A stretch of 64,000 nucleotides of DNA from an uncultured Bacteroidales bacterium (GTDB lineage Bacteria > Bacteroidota > Bacteroidia > Bacteroidales > P3): positions 38,010 to 102,009 of the forward strand of contig ONJY01000003.1 of NCBI GenBank assembly GCA_900318275.1, given 5' to 3'. The position numbers were made by a program, and so were the translations under genes. Below are positions 26,799 to 35,222 of this stretch, in pieces. The notes below the pieces were generated by a model. It did no database searches. It was not told the DNA's origin and saw only the letters and a list, made by a program, of their open reading frames with translations. How positions within the stretch are numbered: the stretch's first letter is position 1; each line of letters opens with the position of its first letter.

Positions 26799-26892
26799 TA
26801 CGGAGCCAGTACGGCATTTCAACGATACTTCTTCAGTAGTTTTTCTGTGGTCCACTGAAATACTACTGAAGAAATGCCGTAGGGGCTCCGTA
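26799..26892. terminator. Large inverted repeat between convergent genes
   Basis: Arms 26799-26840 and 26862-26892 pair in two blocks: a GGCATTTC/GAAATGCC outer portion flanked by GGAGC/GCTCC, and TTCTTCAGTAGT with ACTACTGAAGAA inside. It separates the convergent MBOAT and DUF2723 genes and may terminate both. The left arm contains a 17-bp string found again at 56593-56609. Confidence 0.6.
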
Positions 26893-26907
26893 CCGGCTCA
26901 ATGCCAA

Positions 26908-28680
26908 CTACCTGCCCGTCCGGGGGTCGATACCAATCATGGCGAGGTTGCGCTCCCAGGTAGCCACGAAGCGCGACGACACGTTGTCAAGATATTCATC
27001 GTCAGCAATATGCCACGCTATGGAGTCGCTGATGTGGCGCAGCAGCGGTGCGGGGTCGGCGACGTCGCCGCCGGCGGGCAACAACCGCCAGCAGAAACCT
27101 TCGCAACGCAGGCGCCCTTCGTAGAAGCGGCCGAAGCGGTCGACAAAATACTGCGAGAAGTAAACCGGCCGCTGCGGGAAGCTGCTGTCTACCAGCGCCA
27201 TGGTAGCCATATAGCTGTTGAGGTTGATGTTGCATACCTCGATGTCGGTGCGGCGGTGTTCCACCTGCTGGAGGTACCAGAGGGGGAAGGTGTCGTTGTC
27301 GCCGAGGGTGACGAGCAGGGCTCCGTTGTCGCACGACTGCAGGTGGTTGAGGGCGATGTCATGTACCGAGTGGCTGGCGTGACGGTTGTGGTCGCTCCAG
27401 TTGCCCTCCGCCAGGGTGAGCGGCGCCAGCAGCAGGAGCCATCGCCAACGGCGCAGGTCGATGCTGTCGGCTCCGACGCCTATCCAGAGGGCGAAGGCGT
27501 AGAACGACAGCACATAGGCGTAGTCGCGCTCGCGAGGTTCATAGCAGGGGTGGTTGAGGTAGAGGTTGAGCACCGCCCCGCCGAAGAGGAAGAGCAACAT
27601 CGTCACCCAGAAGCCCCAGCGGCTGCGCCTGCGGTGACGCAGCAAGCCCCAGAGGCCTAGCAGGAAGGGCAACACGAAGACAACGATGTGGTGGCTCTTG
27701 AGGTTCTCGCGGCCTATGAAGTTGTACATCAGGTAGCGGCAATACATGTAGCCGAACTGGTAGTTGACCCAGTAGACGGCGTTGCCAGCCACGCCGTCGA
27801 GGCCATAGGTCCAGTCCTGCCAGTTGGCGGCGTCGCGCTCGCGCCACATACGCGGGTAGAGCGGTGCTTTGGCATACTGGTCGCGCTTCATATACCGCAT
27901 GAAGGCCTCTGGCGTCGAGGGATTGCCCTCGTTGATGGGCGGGTTGGCGGCGGCGCGCAAAGGGACTATAAGATAAGGCGTCAGGCCAAGACAGAAAAAG
28001 AGTGCCGCGAGGGGGATGACCCGCCCCCAGCGGCGGCAGCGCACCAGCGGCGGCAGGACGATGAGCGCAAGGGCGGGCAGGGTGAGCAGCGTCATCAGGT
28101 GCACACAGACGCCGAGCCCCATAAGCAGTGCAAGCAGCACGAGCAGGCGTGCGTCACCCTTGTGGCGATAGCATAAAGCCATCCACACATCGAGGGCACA
28201 GAAGAGCATGGCGATGCCGTAGACCTCGCTCTCGACGGCCGAGAACCAGGCTGTGTCGCAGAACAGATAGCAGAGGGCGCCGACGATGGCAGGCAGACGA
28301 CGGCATCCCAACTCGCCGAGGGTGAGGAACAGCAAGCCTACGGTGAGGCCCCCTGCGATAGCCGAGAGGGCATTGCTCAGCGGAGCCACCAGCATGGGGT
28401 TGCCGAAGGAAAGAAGCATGAAAAGGTGTGAGAGGAGCTGGTAGAAAGGGGATCCCGGAGGATGGCCCACCTGCATCAGATAGCCTGTGGCTATGAACTC
28501 GCCGCAGTCCCACCACGACACCGAGGTGTCCATGGTGAGGAGGTAGACCGCAGTTGCGACAGTCGACAGCAGGACGAAACCTGACAGCTGGCTACGCCGT
28601 ATGGGTTCCTCACCTCGGCCAAGTGCATGCCACCACGCATTTCCCTCCGCTCTGTCTGCCTTCTGCCCTCGGCTCGTCAC
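26908..28680 (-). CDS. DUF2723 multi-pass membrane protein (GT-C-like)
   Basis: I set the start at a GTG at 28680 that overlaps the lptE stop (GTGA), giving 590 residues; the open frame continues upstream but would overlap lptE. The DUF2723 signature is clear: TMDTSVSWWDCGEFIATGYLMQVGHPPGSPFYQLLSHLF near residues 40-80. About ten membrane helices follow, then a soluble C-terminal domain (LVTLGDNDTFPLWYLQQ). DUF2723 proteins resemble GT-C glycosyltransferases, in which the acidic residue in the first loop is catalytic. Coupling to lptE hints at a role in surface glycan or LPS assembly. Confidence 0.85.
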   Translation of the reverse strand: MTSRGQKADRAEGNAWWHALGRGEEPIRRSQLSGFVLLSTVATAVYLLTMDTSVSWWDCGEFIATGYLMQVGHPPGSPFYQLLSHLFMLLSFGNPMLVAPLSNALSAIAGGLTVGLLFLTLGELGCRRLPAIVGALCYLFCDTAWFSAVESEVYGIAMLFCALDVWMALCYRHKGDARLLVLLALLMGLGVCVHLMTLLTLPALALIVLPPLVRCRRWGRVIPLAALFFCLGLTPYLIVPLRAAANPPINEGNPSTPEAFMRYMKRDQYAKAPLYPRMWRERDAANWQDWTYGLDGVAGNAVYWVNYQFGYMYCRYLMYNFIGRENLKSHHIVVFVLPFLLGLWGLLRHRRRSRWGFWVTMLLFLFGGAVLNLYLNHPCYEPRERDYAYVLSFYAFALWIGVGADSIDLRRWRWLLLLAPLTLAEGNWSDHNRHASHSVHDIALNHLQSCDNGALLVTLGDNDTFPLWYLQQVEHRRTDIEVCNINLNSYMATMALVDSSFPQRPVYFSQYFVDRFGRFYEGRLRCEGFCWRLLPAGGDVADPAPLLRHISDSIAWHIADDEYLDNVSSRFVATWERNLAMIGIDPRTGR

Positions 28681-29180
28681 CAGTTTACTACGGCCTTGTT
28701 GAAGATGTCTTCGCATAGTTCGGTGACGATCTCGCTCATGAGGCTGCTCTCGACGGCCGAGAAGTCGAGCGTGGCGGCATAGTCGCGGTAACGCGAGAAC
28801 TGCTGCTCGAAGTCGGCATCCGGGTCTTTGGTGTTGACGAACTTGACTTTGACGGTTATGGTGAGGCGGTTCATGGAGACCTCGTCGCTGGCCGAGAGGG
28901 CCGAAGCACGTGTCTCGTAGCCGGTTATTTCGCCGCTGACCTGCAGGTCGCCGTCGCTGTTGGCGACATCGAGCGAGGTCTGGCTGGCGAACATCTGCAT
29001 CAGTTCGTCGGTAAGTTTCTGGCTCAGCTGCGGGTTGACCGTGGAGGCATAGTTGGGGAATGTGGCCACAGAGATGGTCTTGGCCTCGGGCGGTATGGAG
29101 GCGCCGGTAAAGGAATAGCCACCGGTGCACCCCAGGAGCAGCAGGGAGCAGACGACACTAATAATCGCGCGAGTCTTCAT
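28677..29180 (-). CDS. lptE: LptE-family LPS-assembly lipoprotein
   Basis: This 167-residue lipoprotein (lipobox LLLLGC, Cys at about 18) has the Bacteroidota LptE pattern: GYSFTGASIPPEAKTISVATFPNYASTVNPQLSQKLTDEL, then a beta strand and TVKVKFVNTKDPDADFEQQFSRYRDY. LptE plugs the LptD barrel and helps deliver LPS to the outer leaflet. The gene overlaps the next gene by 4 nt and the preceding small gene by 23 nt. Confidence 0.85.
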   Translation of the reverse strand: MKTRAIISVVCSLLLLGCTGGYSFTGASIPPEAKTISVATFPNYASTVNPQLSQKLTDELMQMFASQTSLDVANSDGDLQVSGEITGYETRASALSASDEVSMNRLTITVKVKFVNTKDPDADFEQQFSRYRDYAATLDFSAVESSLMSEIVTELCEDIFNKAVVNW

Positions 29181-29328
29181 CGATGCGTTGTTCGTCCTCC
29201 AATTGCCAGAGCAGGAAGCCCGACTCCTGCTGGATGTAGTTGAGCACAGCCACCTTGGTGACGAGGTCGGGCACCGCCGCCACCTCGCTGATGAGCTTGT
29301 CTATCTTTTCTTTGAAAGCTAAATCCAT
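29158..29328 (-). CDS. Conserved small protein upstream of lptE
   Basis: Starting at the ATG at 29328, this is a 56-residue acidic, mostly helical protein (MDLAFKEKIDKLISEVAAV ... GFLLWQLEDEQRID). It has no signal peptide. The open frame extends upstream but crosses the arginase-like gene's end. It overlaps lptE by 23 nt, suggesting coupled translation. I do not recognise a domain. Confidence 0.6.
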   Translation of the reverse strand: MDLAFKEKIDKLISEVAAVPDLVTKVAVLNYIQQESGFLLWQLEDEQRIDEDSRDY

Positions 29329-29348
29329 ATTGTGATGATGTATTGTTA

Positions 29349-30527
29349 TTATCCGTTCATACGGTTGTAGTAGTGCCACCAGAGCTCGGGAATCTCGTTT
29401 TCCATAGCGCGCTGGTAGTCGCTGTAGTGGCAAGGGATGAGGGTGTGTCGCTGGTAGCGCTCGCGGCGTTCGCTATCGTCGCAAGGCACCTCCATCCACC
29501 AGCGGTCGCTGCGGAGGCTCTTGTAGAAGACGATGTCCATGCCGTGATCGGGCAACTCGACGGTGAAGCGCTTGTAGTGCTGCTTGTCGCGCGTCGGGAA
29601 GTCGCCGATGCGGTAGTGGAAGCCCTCGATGAAGAACCACACGGCGTGAGCCAGCATGTGCGCCGTCTGCCCGTCGCGGTCGCGGTCGGGCGTCATCTCG
29701 AAGATGCCGAAACAGGAGGTCTTGTCACTCATGCCAGCAAAACGCGCTATCTGGCACAGCTGTTCGCCATAGAGGCCGTGAGGCGACGGGTTGGCGTTAG
29801 CGGGGGCATCGCCCTGGCGCACAGCGCTTATGTCGACAGCCACCACGTCGCTGTAGCGCACAAGCGGCTCGGCCTGCTCCATGTCGGCCTGCAGTTCGCC
29901 GACACGCTTGGTGCTGAACTTAAGCTCGTCCATGAGCTGCACCATCTCCTGGCCCACGAAATAGGTCTGGTAGCCCATAGCCACATAGTCGAAGAGGTAG
30001 TTGGGCTGCTGCAGGATGATGTGTTGCAGGTAGTTACTGCTGTTTATCTGGTCGCCGCCGTCGAGGTTGAAACGGGCGTCGACGGAGCAGATGTTGATGA
30101 CGCGGCCAAGGACCTCGTAGGCCTTGTAGATGGGGAAGACGACGTCGTCGCTGCCGCCGAGGACGATGATGGTGACGCCCTGCTCCAGCAGCTGCTGGAA
30201 GGCCTCTATCACAGCGAAGTAAGTATCGCGGGGAGTGGCGCCGCAGACGAGGTTGCCCAGGTCGGCGAGACGTATGTCCTCGTGCGGTTTGGCAAGGCGG
30301 TAGAGATAGCGGCGTATCTGGTCGGGGGCGGCGGCGCAGCCACGATTGTAGACAGAGGCGCGGTCCTCGGGGACACCCACCAGCGCCAGCCTTACGCCGT
30401 CGAGCGACGGGAAGCCCGCTTCGGGTGTATGCGCCATTATTTCGTCGCCCAGCATGGGATGGAACTGCTCGCTATGGTAGTCCACAACGGCCATGTCCAC
30501 GGGCTCAAAATAGGTGCTAATATCCAT
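29349..30527 (-). CDS. Arginase/ureohydrolase-fold protein with altered metal site
   Basis: This 392-residue protein has the arginase-superfamily scaffold. However, the ligands that bind two Mn ions are changed: the GGxHS motif is GGSDD (124-128), the DAHxD motif is DARFN (150-154) and the DIDxxD motif is DISAVR (232-237). It therefore keeps some aspartates but lacks both histidines of the usual site. It may be a non-canonical hydrolase or a binding protein; calling it formimidoylglutamase or agmatinase would overstate the evidence. It lies upstream of the small protein and lptE on the same strand with 20 nt between, so it may lead that operon. Confidence 0.75.
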   Translation of the reverse strand: MDISTYFEPVDMAVVDYHSEQFHPMLGDEIMAHTPEAGFPSLDGVRLALVGVPEDRASVYNRGCAAAPDQIRRYLYRLAKPHEDIRLADLGNLVCGATPRDTYFAVIEAFQQLLEQGVTIIVLGGSDDVVFPIYKAYEVLGRVINICSVDARFNLDGGDQINSSNYLQHIILQQPNYLFDYVAMGYQTYFVGQEMVQLMDELKFSTKRVGELQADMEQAEPLVRYSDVVAVDISAVRQGDAPANANPSPHGLYGEQLCQIARFAGMSDKTSCFGIFEMTPDRDRDGQTAHMLAHAVWFFIEGFHYRIGDFPTRDKQHYKRFTVELPDHGMDIVFYKSLRSDRWWMEVPCDDSERRERYQRHTLIPCHYSDYQRAMENEIPELWWHYYNRMNG

Positions 30528-30592
30528 TCTGATGCTTGTTAATGTTTATATAACGCAGGGGGGCTCCGATTATTGTGTGGTGTGGCAAAAAC

Positions 30593-30624
30593 AAAAAAAA
30601 GGCGCACCGTTGTGGCGGCACGCC
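30593..30624 (-). terminator. Terminator of the tRNA cluster
   Basis: On the minus strand GGCGTGCCG pairs with CGGTGCGCC (including two G-U pairs) and is followed by eight T residues. It lies just downstream of tRNA-Arg. Confidence 0.75.
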
Positions 30625-30634
30625 GTATTTTTGT

Positions 30635-30707
30635 GACCCTGCTGCGACTCGAACGCAGGACCTAGAGTTTAGAAGACTCTCGCTCTATCCAGCTGAGCTA
30701 CAGGGCC
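30635..30707 (-). tRNA. tRNA-Arg (anticodon TCT)
   Basis: This 73-nt cloverleaf has acceptor GGCCCTG pairing with CAGGGTC, D-arm GCTC/GAGC, anticodon stem AGAGT/ACTCT with loop CTTCTAA (anticodon TCT) and T-arm CTGCG/CGCAG around TTCGAGT. CCA is not encoded. Confidence 0.95.
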
Positions 30708-30711
30708 AATG

Positions 30712-30786
30712 TCGGGACACCCAGATTCGAACTGGGGATCTCCTGCTCCCAAAGCAGGCGCGATAACCGGACTACGCTATATCCCG
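30712..30786 (-). tRNA. tRNA-Pro (anticodon TGG)
   Basis: This 75-nt cloverleaf has acceptor CGGGATA pairing with TGTCCCG, anticodon stem CCTGC/GCAGG with loop TTTGGGA (anticodon TGG) and T-loop TTCGAAT. It lies 4 nt from tRNA-Arg on the same strand. Confidence 0.95.
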
Positions 30787-30794
30787 TCAATAAC

Positions 30795-30822
30795 AAAGGA
30801 CGCCTTTTCGGGGGCGTCCTTT
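30795..30822. terminator. Hairpin between tRNA-Ser and tRNA-Pro
   Basis: AAAGGACGCC (30795-30804) pairs with 30813-30822, with A/T runs on both sides. It could terminate in either direction or act as a processing hairpin between the two tRNAs. Confidence 0.6.
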
Positions 30823-30829
30823 TGTTTGG

Positions 30830-30917
30830 CGGAGAAGGGGGGATTCGAACCCCCGGTACCCTAATCGAGTACGACAGTTTAGCAAACTGTTGGTTTCAGC
30901 CACTCACCCACCTCTCC
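30830..30917 (-). tRNA. tRNA-Ser (anticodon GCT)
   Basis: This 88-nt class II tRNA has acceptor GGAGAGG pairing with CTTCTCC, anticodon loop containing GCT, the long variable arm typical of tRNA-Ser (TACTCGATTAGGGTA region) and T-arm GGGGG/CCCCC with TTCGAAT. Confidence 0.95.
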
Positions 30918-30970
30918 GTGTGTTTCTCTTGACTAAAAAGCACCGCTTTTTCACTCTCGAAAAGCGGTGC

Positions 30971-31001
30971 AAAATTACGAACATTTTTAATACTGGCAAA
31001 A
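30971..31001 (-). promoter_or_regulatory. Promoter of the tRNA-Ser/Pro/Arg cluster
   Basis: On the minus strand TTTG (30998-31001) and TAATTTTG (30971-30978) are 19 nt apart. A hairpin ACCGCTTTTC ... GAAAAAGCGGT follows in the leader before tRNA-Ser. The start of the transcript (TTTGCACCGCTTTT) matches that of the zapA operon promoter. Confidence 0.75.
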
Positions 31002-31047
31002 TTTTTTTTCTTTTGCCGTTCTTTCAGACATGCGTCAAAGTGCCACT

Positions 31048-31794
31048 TTATTTCTTCTTGGCCTGATTGGCAACACTTTGCATCTTGGCGGCGATGACAT
31101 CGGGGTCGCCAAGAAATTTATCTTCGACGAGGTTCATACGCTCGTCAAAAGTGAAAACATAAGGTACCGCCGTAGGCAAATTGAACTTAATTATCTCGTC
31201 GTTGGACATGCCTTTAAGCTCCTTGACGATGCCACGCAGCGAGTTGCCGTGAGCTACGACCATGAGAGTGTTGCGGTTGTCGAAAGCCGGCATGATGGTG
31301 CCGCGATAGTAGGGCATCAGGCGCTCGATGGTGTCTTTGAGGCTCTCGGTGAGCGGTATGAGGTTGTCGGGAATCTCGTTGTAGCGTGGGTCCATGCGGG
31401 GGCTGCGCTCGTCGTGCAAGTCGAGGGCCGGGGGCTGCACGTCGAAGGCACGACGCCAGAGCAGCACCTGCTCGTCGCCGTACTTGGCGGCGGTGTCGGC
31501 CTTGTTGAGGCCCTGGATAGCACCATAACTCTTCTCGTTGAGGCGCCAACTTTTCTGCACCGGCAGCCAGTCCATATCCATAGCATCGAGCATCTGGTTG
31601 AGTGTCTTCACCGCACGCTTCAGGTAGCTGGTGAAGCACAGCTCGGGGCGGTAACCCTCGGCTTTGAGAAGCTTGCCGGCCTCCCAGGCCTCCTTCATGC
31701 CGGCCTCGGTGAGGTCGACATCCGTCCAGCCGGTGAAGAGGTTGAGCTTATTCCAGGCGCTCTCGCCATGACGTACCAATATGAGTGTCTTCAT
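31048..31794 (-). CDS. gpmA: 2,3-bisphosphoglycerate-dependent phosphoglycerate mutase
   Basis: This glycolytic enzyme interconverts 3- and 2-phosphoglycerate. The 248-residue length is standard. The RHG motif LVRHGESAWN (7-16) holds the phosphorylated His. Other family motifs are FTGWTDVDLTEAG, RLNEKSYGAIQGLNK (the residue after NEK is Ser where His is more usual) and VVAHGNSLRG with the second catalytic His. It overlaps lgt by 4 nt (ATGA) and is the last gene of the rny-lgt-gpmA run. Confidence 0.95.
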   Translation of the reverse strand: MKTLILVRHGESAWNKLNLFTGWTDVDLTEAGMKEAWEAGKLLKAEGYRPELCFTSYLKRAVKTLNQMLDAMDMDWLPVQKSWRLNEKSYGAIQGLNKADTAAKYGDEQVLLWRRAFDVQPPALDLHDERSPRMDPRYNEIPDNLIPLTESLKDTIERLMPYYRGTIMPAFDNRNTLMVVAHGNSLRGIVKELKGMSNDEIIKFNLPTAVPYVFTFDERMNLVEDKFLGDPDVIAAKMQSVANQAKKK

Positions 31795-32666
31795 TTCTTC
31801 TTCTTTGTGTTGTTAAACTTCACTTTCTCGCCTTTGGGGAAAGGTCCCTGCGGCAGTTTTCCTTTATATGCAAGCCACGCTATCGTGAAACCGCCCACAA
31901 TGAACGGCAGGCTGAGAATCTGCCCCATGTTGAGCACCATCCCGGACTCGAAGTCCACCTGGTTGTTCTTAACGAACTCTATCAGCAGCCTCACGCCGAA
32001 CAGCGCCACGAGCCACCAGCCGAAGATGGTGCCCGTCTTGAACTGCCCTTTCTTCCTTATATAATACCAGAGGCTTACGCCGAAGATGAGGAAGTAGCTC
32101 AGGCTCTCGTAGAGCTGCGTCGGATGCTTGGGCACCGTCTCGCCGTTGCGCACAAAGACGAAGCCCCACGGCAGCGTGGTCTCCACACCGTATATCTCGC
32201 TGTTGAAGAGGTTGCCCAGACGCACGAAGGCGCCGCCGAGGGCCACGACGACGACAAGCCTGTCGAGGAACCACCAGAAATTGAGGCCGTATTTCCTCTG
32301 GTACAGCCACAGCCCCACCAGAATACCTATAGCGGCACCATGACTCGCCAACCCCTGGAAACCAGTGTAGTGGCCGTTCTGGAACGGCCATATAATCTCC
32401 ACCCAGTGTTCCGAGGTCAGGAAATAGTCGGGCTCATAGAACAGGCAGTGGCCGAGGCGGGCTCCTATGAGTATGGCCAGAAAGATATACAGGAACAGGC
32501 TGCCGAGATAGTCCTCCTTGACATTCTCTTGCTTGAACATACGTTCAATAATATAGTAGCCCAGTAGGAAGGCGACAAGGAAGCCCATGGAATACCAACG
32601 CAGGCCAAAAGAGCCTATGTTGAATATCACAGGGTCTACGTTCCAGTGTATAGCTAACGGTAACAT
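31791..32666 (-). CDS. lgt: Prolipoprotein diacylglyceryl transferase
   Basis: Lgt attaches diacylglycerol to the lipobox Cys of prelipoproteins in the inner membrane. I take the ATG at 32666 (291 residues); a TTG two codons upstream is possible. Seven or so membrane helices are evident. The essential motifs are ASHGAAIGILVG (HGGxxG type) and VRLGNLFNSEIYG with the conserved Arg, Asn and Glu. The many lipoproteins in this window are its substrates. It lies 33 nt after rny. Confidence 0.94.
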   Translation of the reverse strand: MLPLAIHWNVDPVIFNIGSFGLRWYSMGFLVAFLLGYYIIERMFKQENVKEDYLGSLFLYIFLAILIGARLGHCLFYEPDYFLTSEHWVEIIWPFQNGHYTGFQGLASHGAAIGILVGLWLYQRKYGLNFWWFLDRLVVVVALGGAFVRLGNLFNSEIYGVETTLPWGFVFVRNGETVPKHPTQLYESLSYFLIFGVSLWYYIRKKGQFKTGTIFGWWLVALFGVRLLIEFVKNNQVDFESGMVLNMGQILSLPFIVGGFTIAWLAYKGKLPQGPFPKGEKVKFNNTKKKK

Positions 32667-32699
32667 CGTCAATAATCTATAACCAATAACCTATAACCT

Positions 32700-34241
32700 T
32701 TACTTGGCGTAGTTGATGGCGCGGGTCTCGCGGATGACCGTCACCTTGATCTGACCCGGGTAGGTCATCTCGCTCTGTATCTGGCGCGAGAGGTCATAAC
32801 TCAACTTTGTGGCCTCCACATCGTTCACCTTGTCGGCACCGACAATAACGCGCAGCTCGCGGCCAGCCTGGATGGCGTAGGTCTTCACCACGCCGGGGTA
32901 CGACATAGCCATATCCTCGAGCTTCTTGAGGCGATTGATATAGGCCTCTACGACCTCGCGGCGGGCGCCGGGACGGGCGCCGCTGATGGCGTCGGCCACC
33001 TGGATGATGGGGCTGATGAGGTTGGTCATCTCCACCTCGTCGTGGTGGGCGCCGATGGCGTTGCACACATCGGGGTGCTCCTTGTACTTCTCGGCGAGCT
33101 TCATGCCGAAGATGGCGTGCGGTATCTCGGGGTCGGTCTCAGGCACCTTGCCGATGTCGTGCAGCAGACCTGCGCGCTTGGCGAGCTTGGGGTTGAGGCC
33201 CAGCTCCGAGGCCATCGTGGCGGCCAGGTTAGCCACCTCGCGGCTGTGCTGCAGCAGGTTCTGGCCATAGCTGGAGCGGTACTTCATGCGGCCCACCATG
33301 CGCATCAACTCGTGGTTCATGTTCAGGATGCCGAGGTCTATGCAGGTACGCTTACCCACCTCGTTGATCTCCTGCTCTATCTGGCGGCGGGTCTTGGCCA
33401 CAACCTCCTCGATGCGTGCAGGGTGTATGCGGCCGTCGGTCACCAACTTGTGCAGCGACAGGCGTGCAATCTCGCGGCGTACCGGGTCAAAGCCGCTGAT
33501 GATGATAGCGTCGGGCGAGTCGTCGATGATAATCTCCACACCCGTGAGGCTCTCCAAGGTGCGTATGTTACGGCCTTCGCGACCGATGATGCGGCCCTTG
33601 ACCTCCTCGTTCTCAAGGTTGAAGACACTCACGGTGTTCTCCACGGCGGTCTCGGTGGCGGTGCGCTGGATGCTCTGGATGACGACCTTCTTGGCCTGTT
33701 CGGCAGCGGTGATCTTGGCCTCCTCCACGATGTCCATGATGGTGGTGCTGGCCTCGGCGCGGGCCTCCTCGGTCATCGACTCTATGAGCTGCTTCTTGGC
33801 GTCTTCGGCGCTCATGCCGGCGATATGCTCCAGCTTCTCGACGCTCTCGCGGTACACCTTCTCCACCTCGGCCTGACGCTTGTGGAGGTTCTCTATCTCG
33901 CCGTTGAGCTTCTCGCTCACGCCCTTCAGCTCGGCGCTCTTCTTCTGTAGCTCGTCGACCTTCTGGTTCAGGGTGTTCTCGCGCTGTTTCAGCTTGTTCT
34001 CCGCCTCACGCATCTTGTTGTTCTGCTCGTTGACGCGCTTGTCGTGTTCGCCTTTCAGCTGCAGGAACTTCTCTTTGGCCTGTAGTTCTTTCTCTTTTTT
34101 GAGGATCTCGCCTTTCTCCTCGGCATCCTTGAGCACCTGCTGGCTCTTGGAGAGGAGCTTGTTGCGCAGCACGCTGGTAGTGAGCCACACGCCCACGCCG
34201 CCGCCTACGATGATACCGATTGCAATAAATAGTACAGTCAT
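32700..34241 (-). CDS. rny: Ribonuclease Y
   Basis: This membrane-anchored endoribonuclease starts mRNA decay. The 513-residue protein has an N-terminal transmembrane helix (1-23), a long coiled coil (about 25-190), a KH RNA-binding domain (about 205-270, [29 protein letters not shown]) and an HD domain with LLHDIGK near 355-361 as the metal-binding catalytic motif. Length and order match Bacillus RNase Y. It is followed by lgt and gpmA and preceded by a candidate 6S RNA and zapA. Confidence 0.96.
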   Translation of the reverse strand: MTVLFIAIGIIVGGGVGVWLTTSVLRNKLLSKSQQVLKDAEEKGEILKKEKELQAKEKFLQLKGEHDKRVNEQNNKMREAENKLKQRENTLNQKVDELQKKSAELKGVSEKLNGEIENLHKRQAEVEKVYRESVEKLEHIAGMSAEDAKKQLIESMTEEARAEASTTIMDIVEEAKITAAEQAKKVVIQSIQRTATETAVENTVSVFNLENEEVKGRIIGREGRNIRTLESLTGVEIIIDDSPDAIIISGFDPVRREIARLSLHKLVTDGRIHPARIEEVVAKTRRQIEQEINEVGKRTCIDLGILNMNHELMRMVGRMKYRSSYGQNLLQHSREVANLAATMASELGLNPKLAKRAGLLHDIGKVPETDPEIPHAIFGMKLAEKYKEHPDVCNAIGAHHDEVEMTNLISPIIQVADAISGARPGARREVVEAYINRLKKLEDMAMSYPGVVKTYAIQAGRELRVIVGADKVNDVEATKLSYDLSRQIQSEMTYPGQIKVTVIRETRAINYAK

Positions 34242-34261
34242 TGTGTCTTAGGTGTTTTGTT

Positions 34262-34440
34262 TTGTCGGGGAAACTGCGGCTGTGTGAAGAGCAGTAAAAA
34301 CAACTGCATCCGAGAGCCCTCCGGGAGTATTGGTAAACTCTGGAACGTTAGGATTTGAGCGCCGGGTGTATCAGCCATACAACCTACCCACCCCTGAGCC
34401 GACTCGGTTTGTAAATGGTGTTGAGTTTACAAACTGTTTT
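34262..34440 (-). ncRNA. Candidate 6S RNA (ssrS) between zapA and rny
   Basis: The 231-nt gap between zapA and rny has no coding sequence. On the minus strand it can fold as an elongated rod: CCGAG and CTCGG close a long interrupted helix, preceded by a perfect nine-base hairpin (34407-34415 with 34426-34434). Position beside zapA recalls the ssrS-zapA linkage of other bacteria and, as I recall, 6S placement in Bacteroides. Exact ends are a guess. A covariance-model search would settle it. Confidence 0.5.
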
Positions 34441-34472
34441 GGGCAGAAACGGTCGCGTGAGCAACTGTGTTG

Positions 34473-34805
34473 TTAACTCGCGTCAGCAACCAAGTTGTTG
34501 ACAACTGTTTCTTTAGTCGGATGCAGTATTTGTTCAAGTATGCTGTCTATCGACTGCAGTCGCTGCACCAGGTCCGTATCCTTGTAGCGCAGCGAGTCCT
34601 GTATCTTGGTCAACTGGGTGATCTGCGTCAATGCCACCATCGCAAGCAAGTCCTGGTGATCGTTGTAGGCATACATGTTGCCATACTGTTTGGCCTGGTT
34701 GTCGATAGCCTCCGCTGCCTTGCGCAACGCCGCCTCATCACCTGCGGCAACGCGAAGCCTGTAGGTCCTCCCGAGTATGTTTACCGATGCCTGTACCGTC
34801 TCCAT
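34473..34805 (-). CDS. zapA: Cell division protein ZapA
   Basis: ZapA binds FtsZ and stabilises the Z-ring. The 110-residue protein has the family layout: an N-terminal beta domain (VNILGRTYRLRVAAGDEAALRKAAEAIDNQ) followed by a coiled coil (about 45-95). The gene begins 1 nt after the coiled-coil gene at 34807, suggesting a pair of division factors. Confidence 0.9.
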   Translation of the reverse strand: METVQASVNILGRTYRLRVAAGDEAALRKAAEAIDNQAKQYGNMYAYNDHQDLLAMVALTQITQLTKIQDSLRYKDTDLVQRLQSIDSILEQILHPTKETVVNNLVADAS

Positions 34806-34806
34806 T

Positions 34807-35097
34807 CTATTCCCTCCTCAATATCTCCAGACTCTTGTCGATAGTGCGTATCATCTGATTGATCTTCAACTTCAGCTCAGCACTGTCATTTCCTTCTGTC
34901 AGCCTGTTCCCTAATCTGATTAATTTGTTTTCTTCTTTTAAATTGTTTATTATTGTTTCCTTGTTTTTCAGTGCTTCCTCCAGTTCTCGGCAGCGGTCGT
35001 CACTCGCCCTCACCAACTGGCGCAGACGCACCACCTCGTCGGCCAATTGTCTCACTTTGAACTCAATCCCTGTTACGGATGTCTCAAAATCGAACAT
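34807..35097 (-). CDS. Coiled-coil protein paired with ZapA
   Basis: This 96-residue protein is almost entirely a heptad coiled coil (VRQLADEVVRLRQLVRAS ... LEEALKNKETIINNLKEENKLIRLGNRL). It has no signal or membrane segment. The size and position directly before zapA suggest a ZapB-like division factor, but the identification rests on context. Confidence 0.7.
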   Translation of the reverse strand: MFDFETSVTGIEFKVRQLADEVVRLRQLVRASDDRCRELEEALKNKETIINNLKEENKLIRLGNRLTEGNDSAELKLKINQMIRTIDKSLEILRRE

Positions 35098-35132
35098 ATC
35101 CTATCCTGCCTATGATACTATAAAAAGCGGTG

Positions 35133-35163
35133 CAAAAATACTAAAATTTCTGCACCTGCCAAA
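35133..35163 (-). promoter_or_regulatory. Promoter of the zapA operon
   Basis: On the minus strand TTTG (35160-35163) and TATTTTTG (35133-35140) are 19 nt apart, an ideal match, 35 nt upstream of the coiled-coil gene. Confidence 0.8.
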
Positions 35164-35222
35164 ATTATTTTCCTATTTTTAACTTTTCCCCACCTTAGAC
35201 ACCCCGTCAGCCGGTCCTCGAC

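Noticed and set aside
29349-30527. Annotation as formimidoylglutamase or agmatinase
   Set aside because: Key metal-binding histidines are missing, so only the fold-level call is kept.
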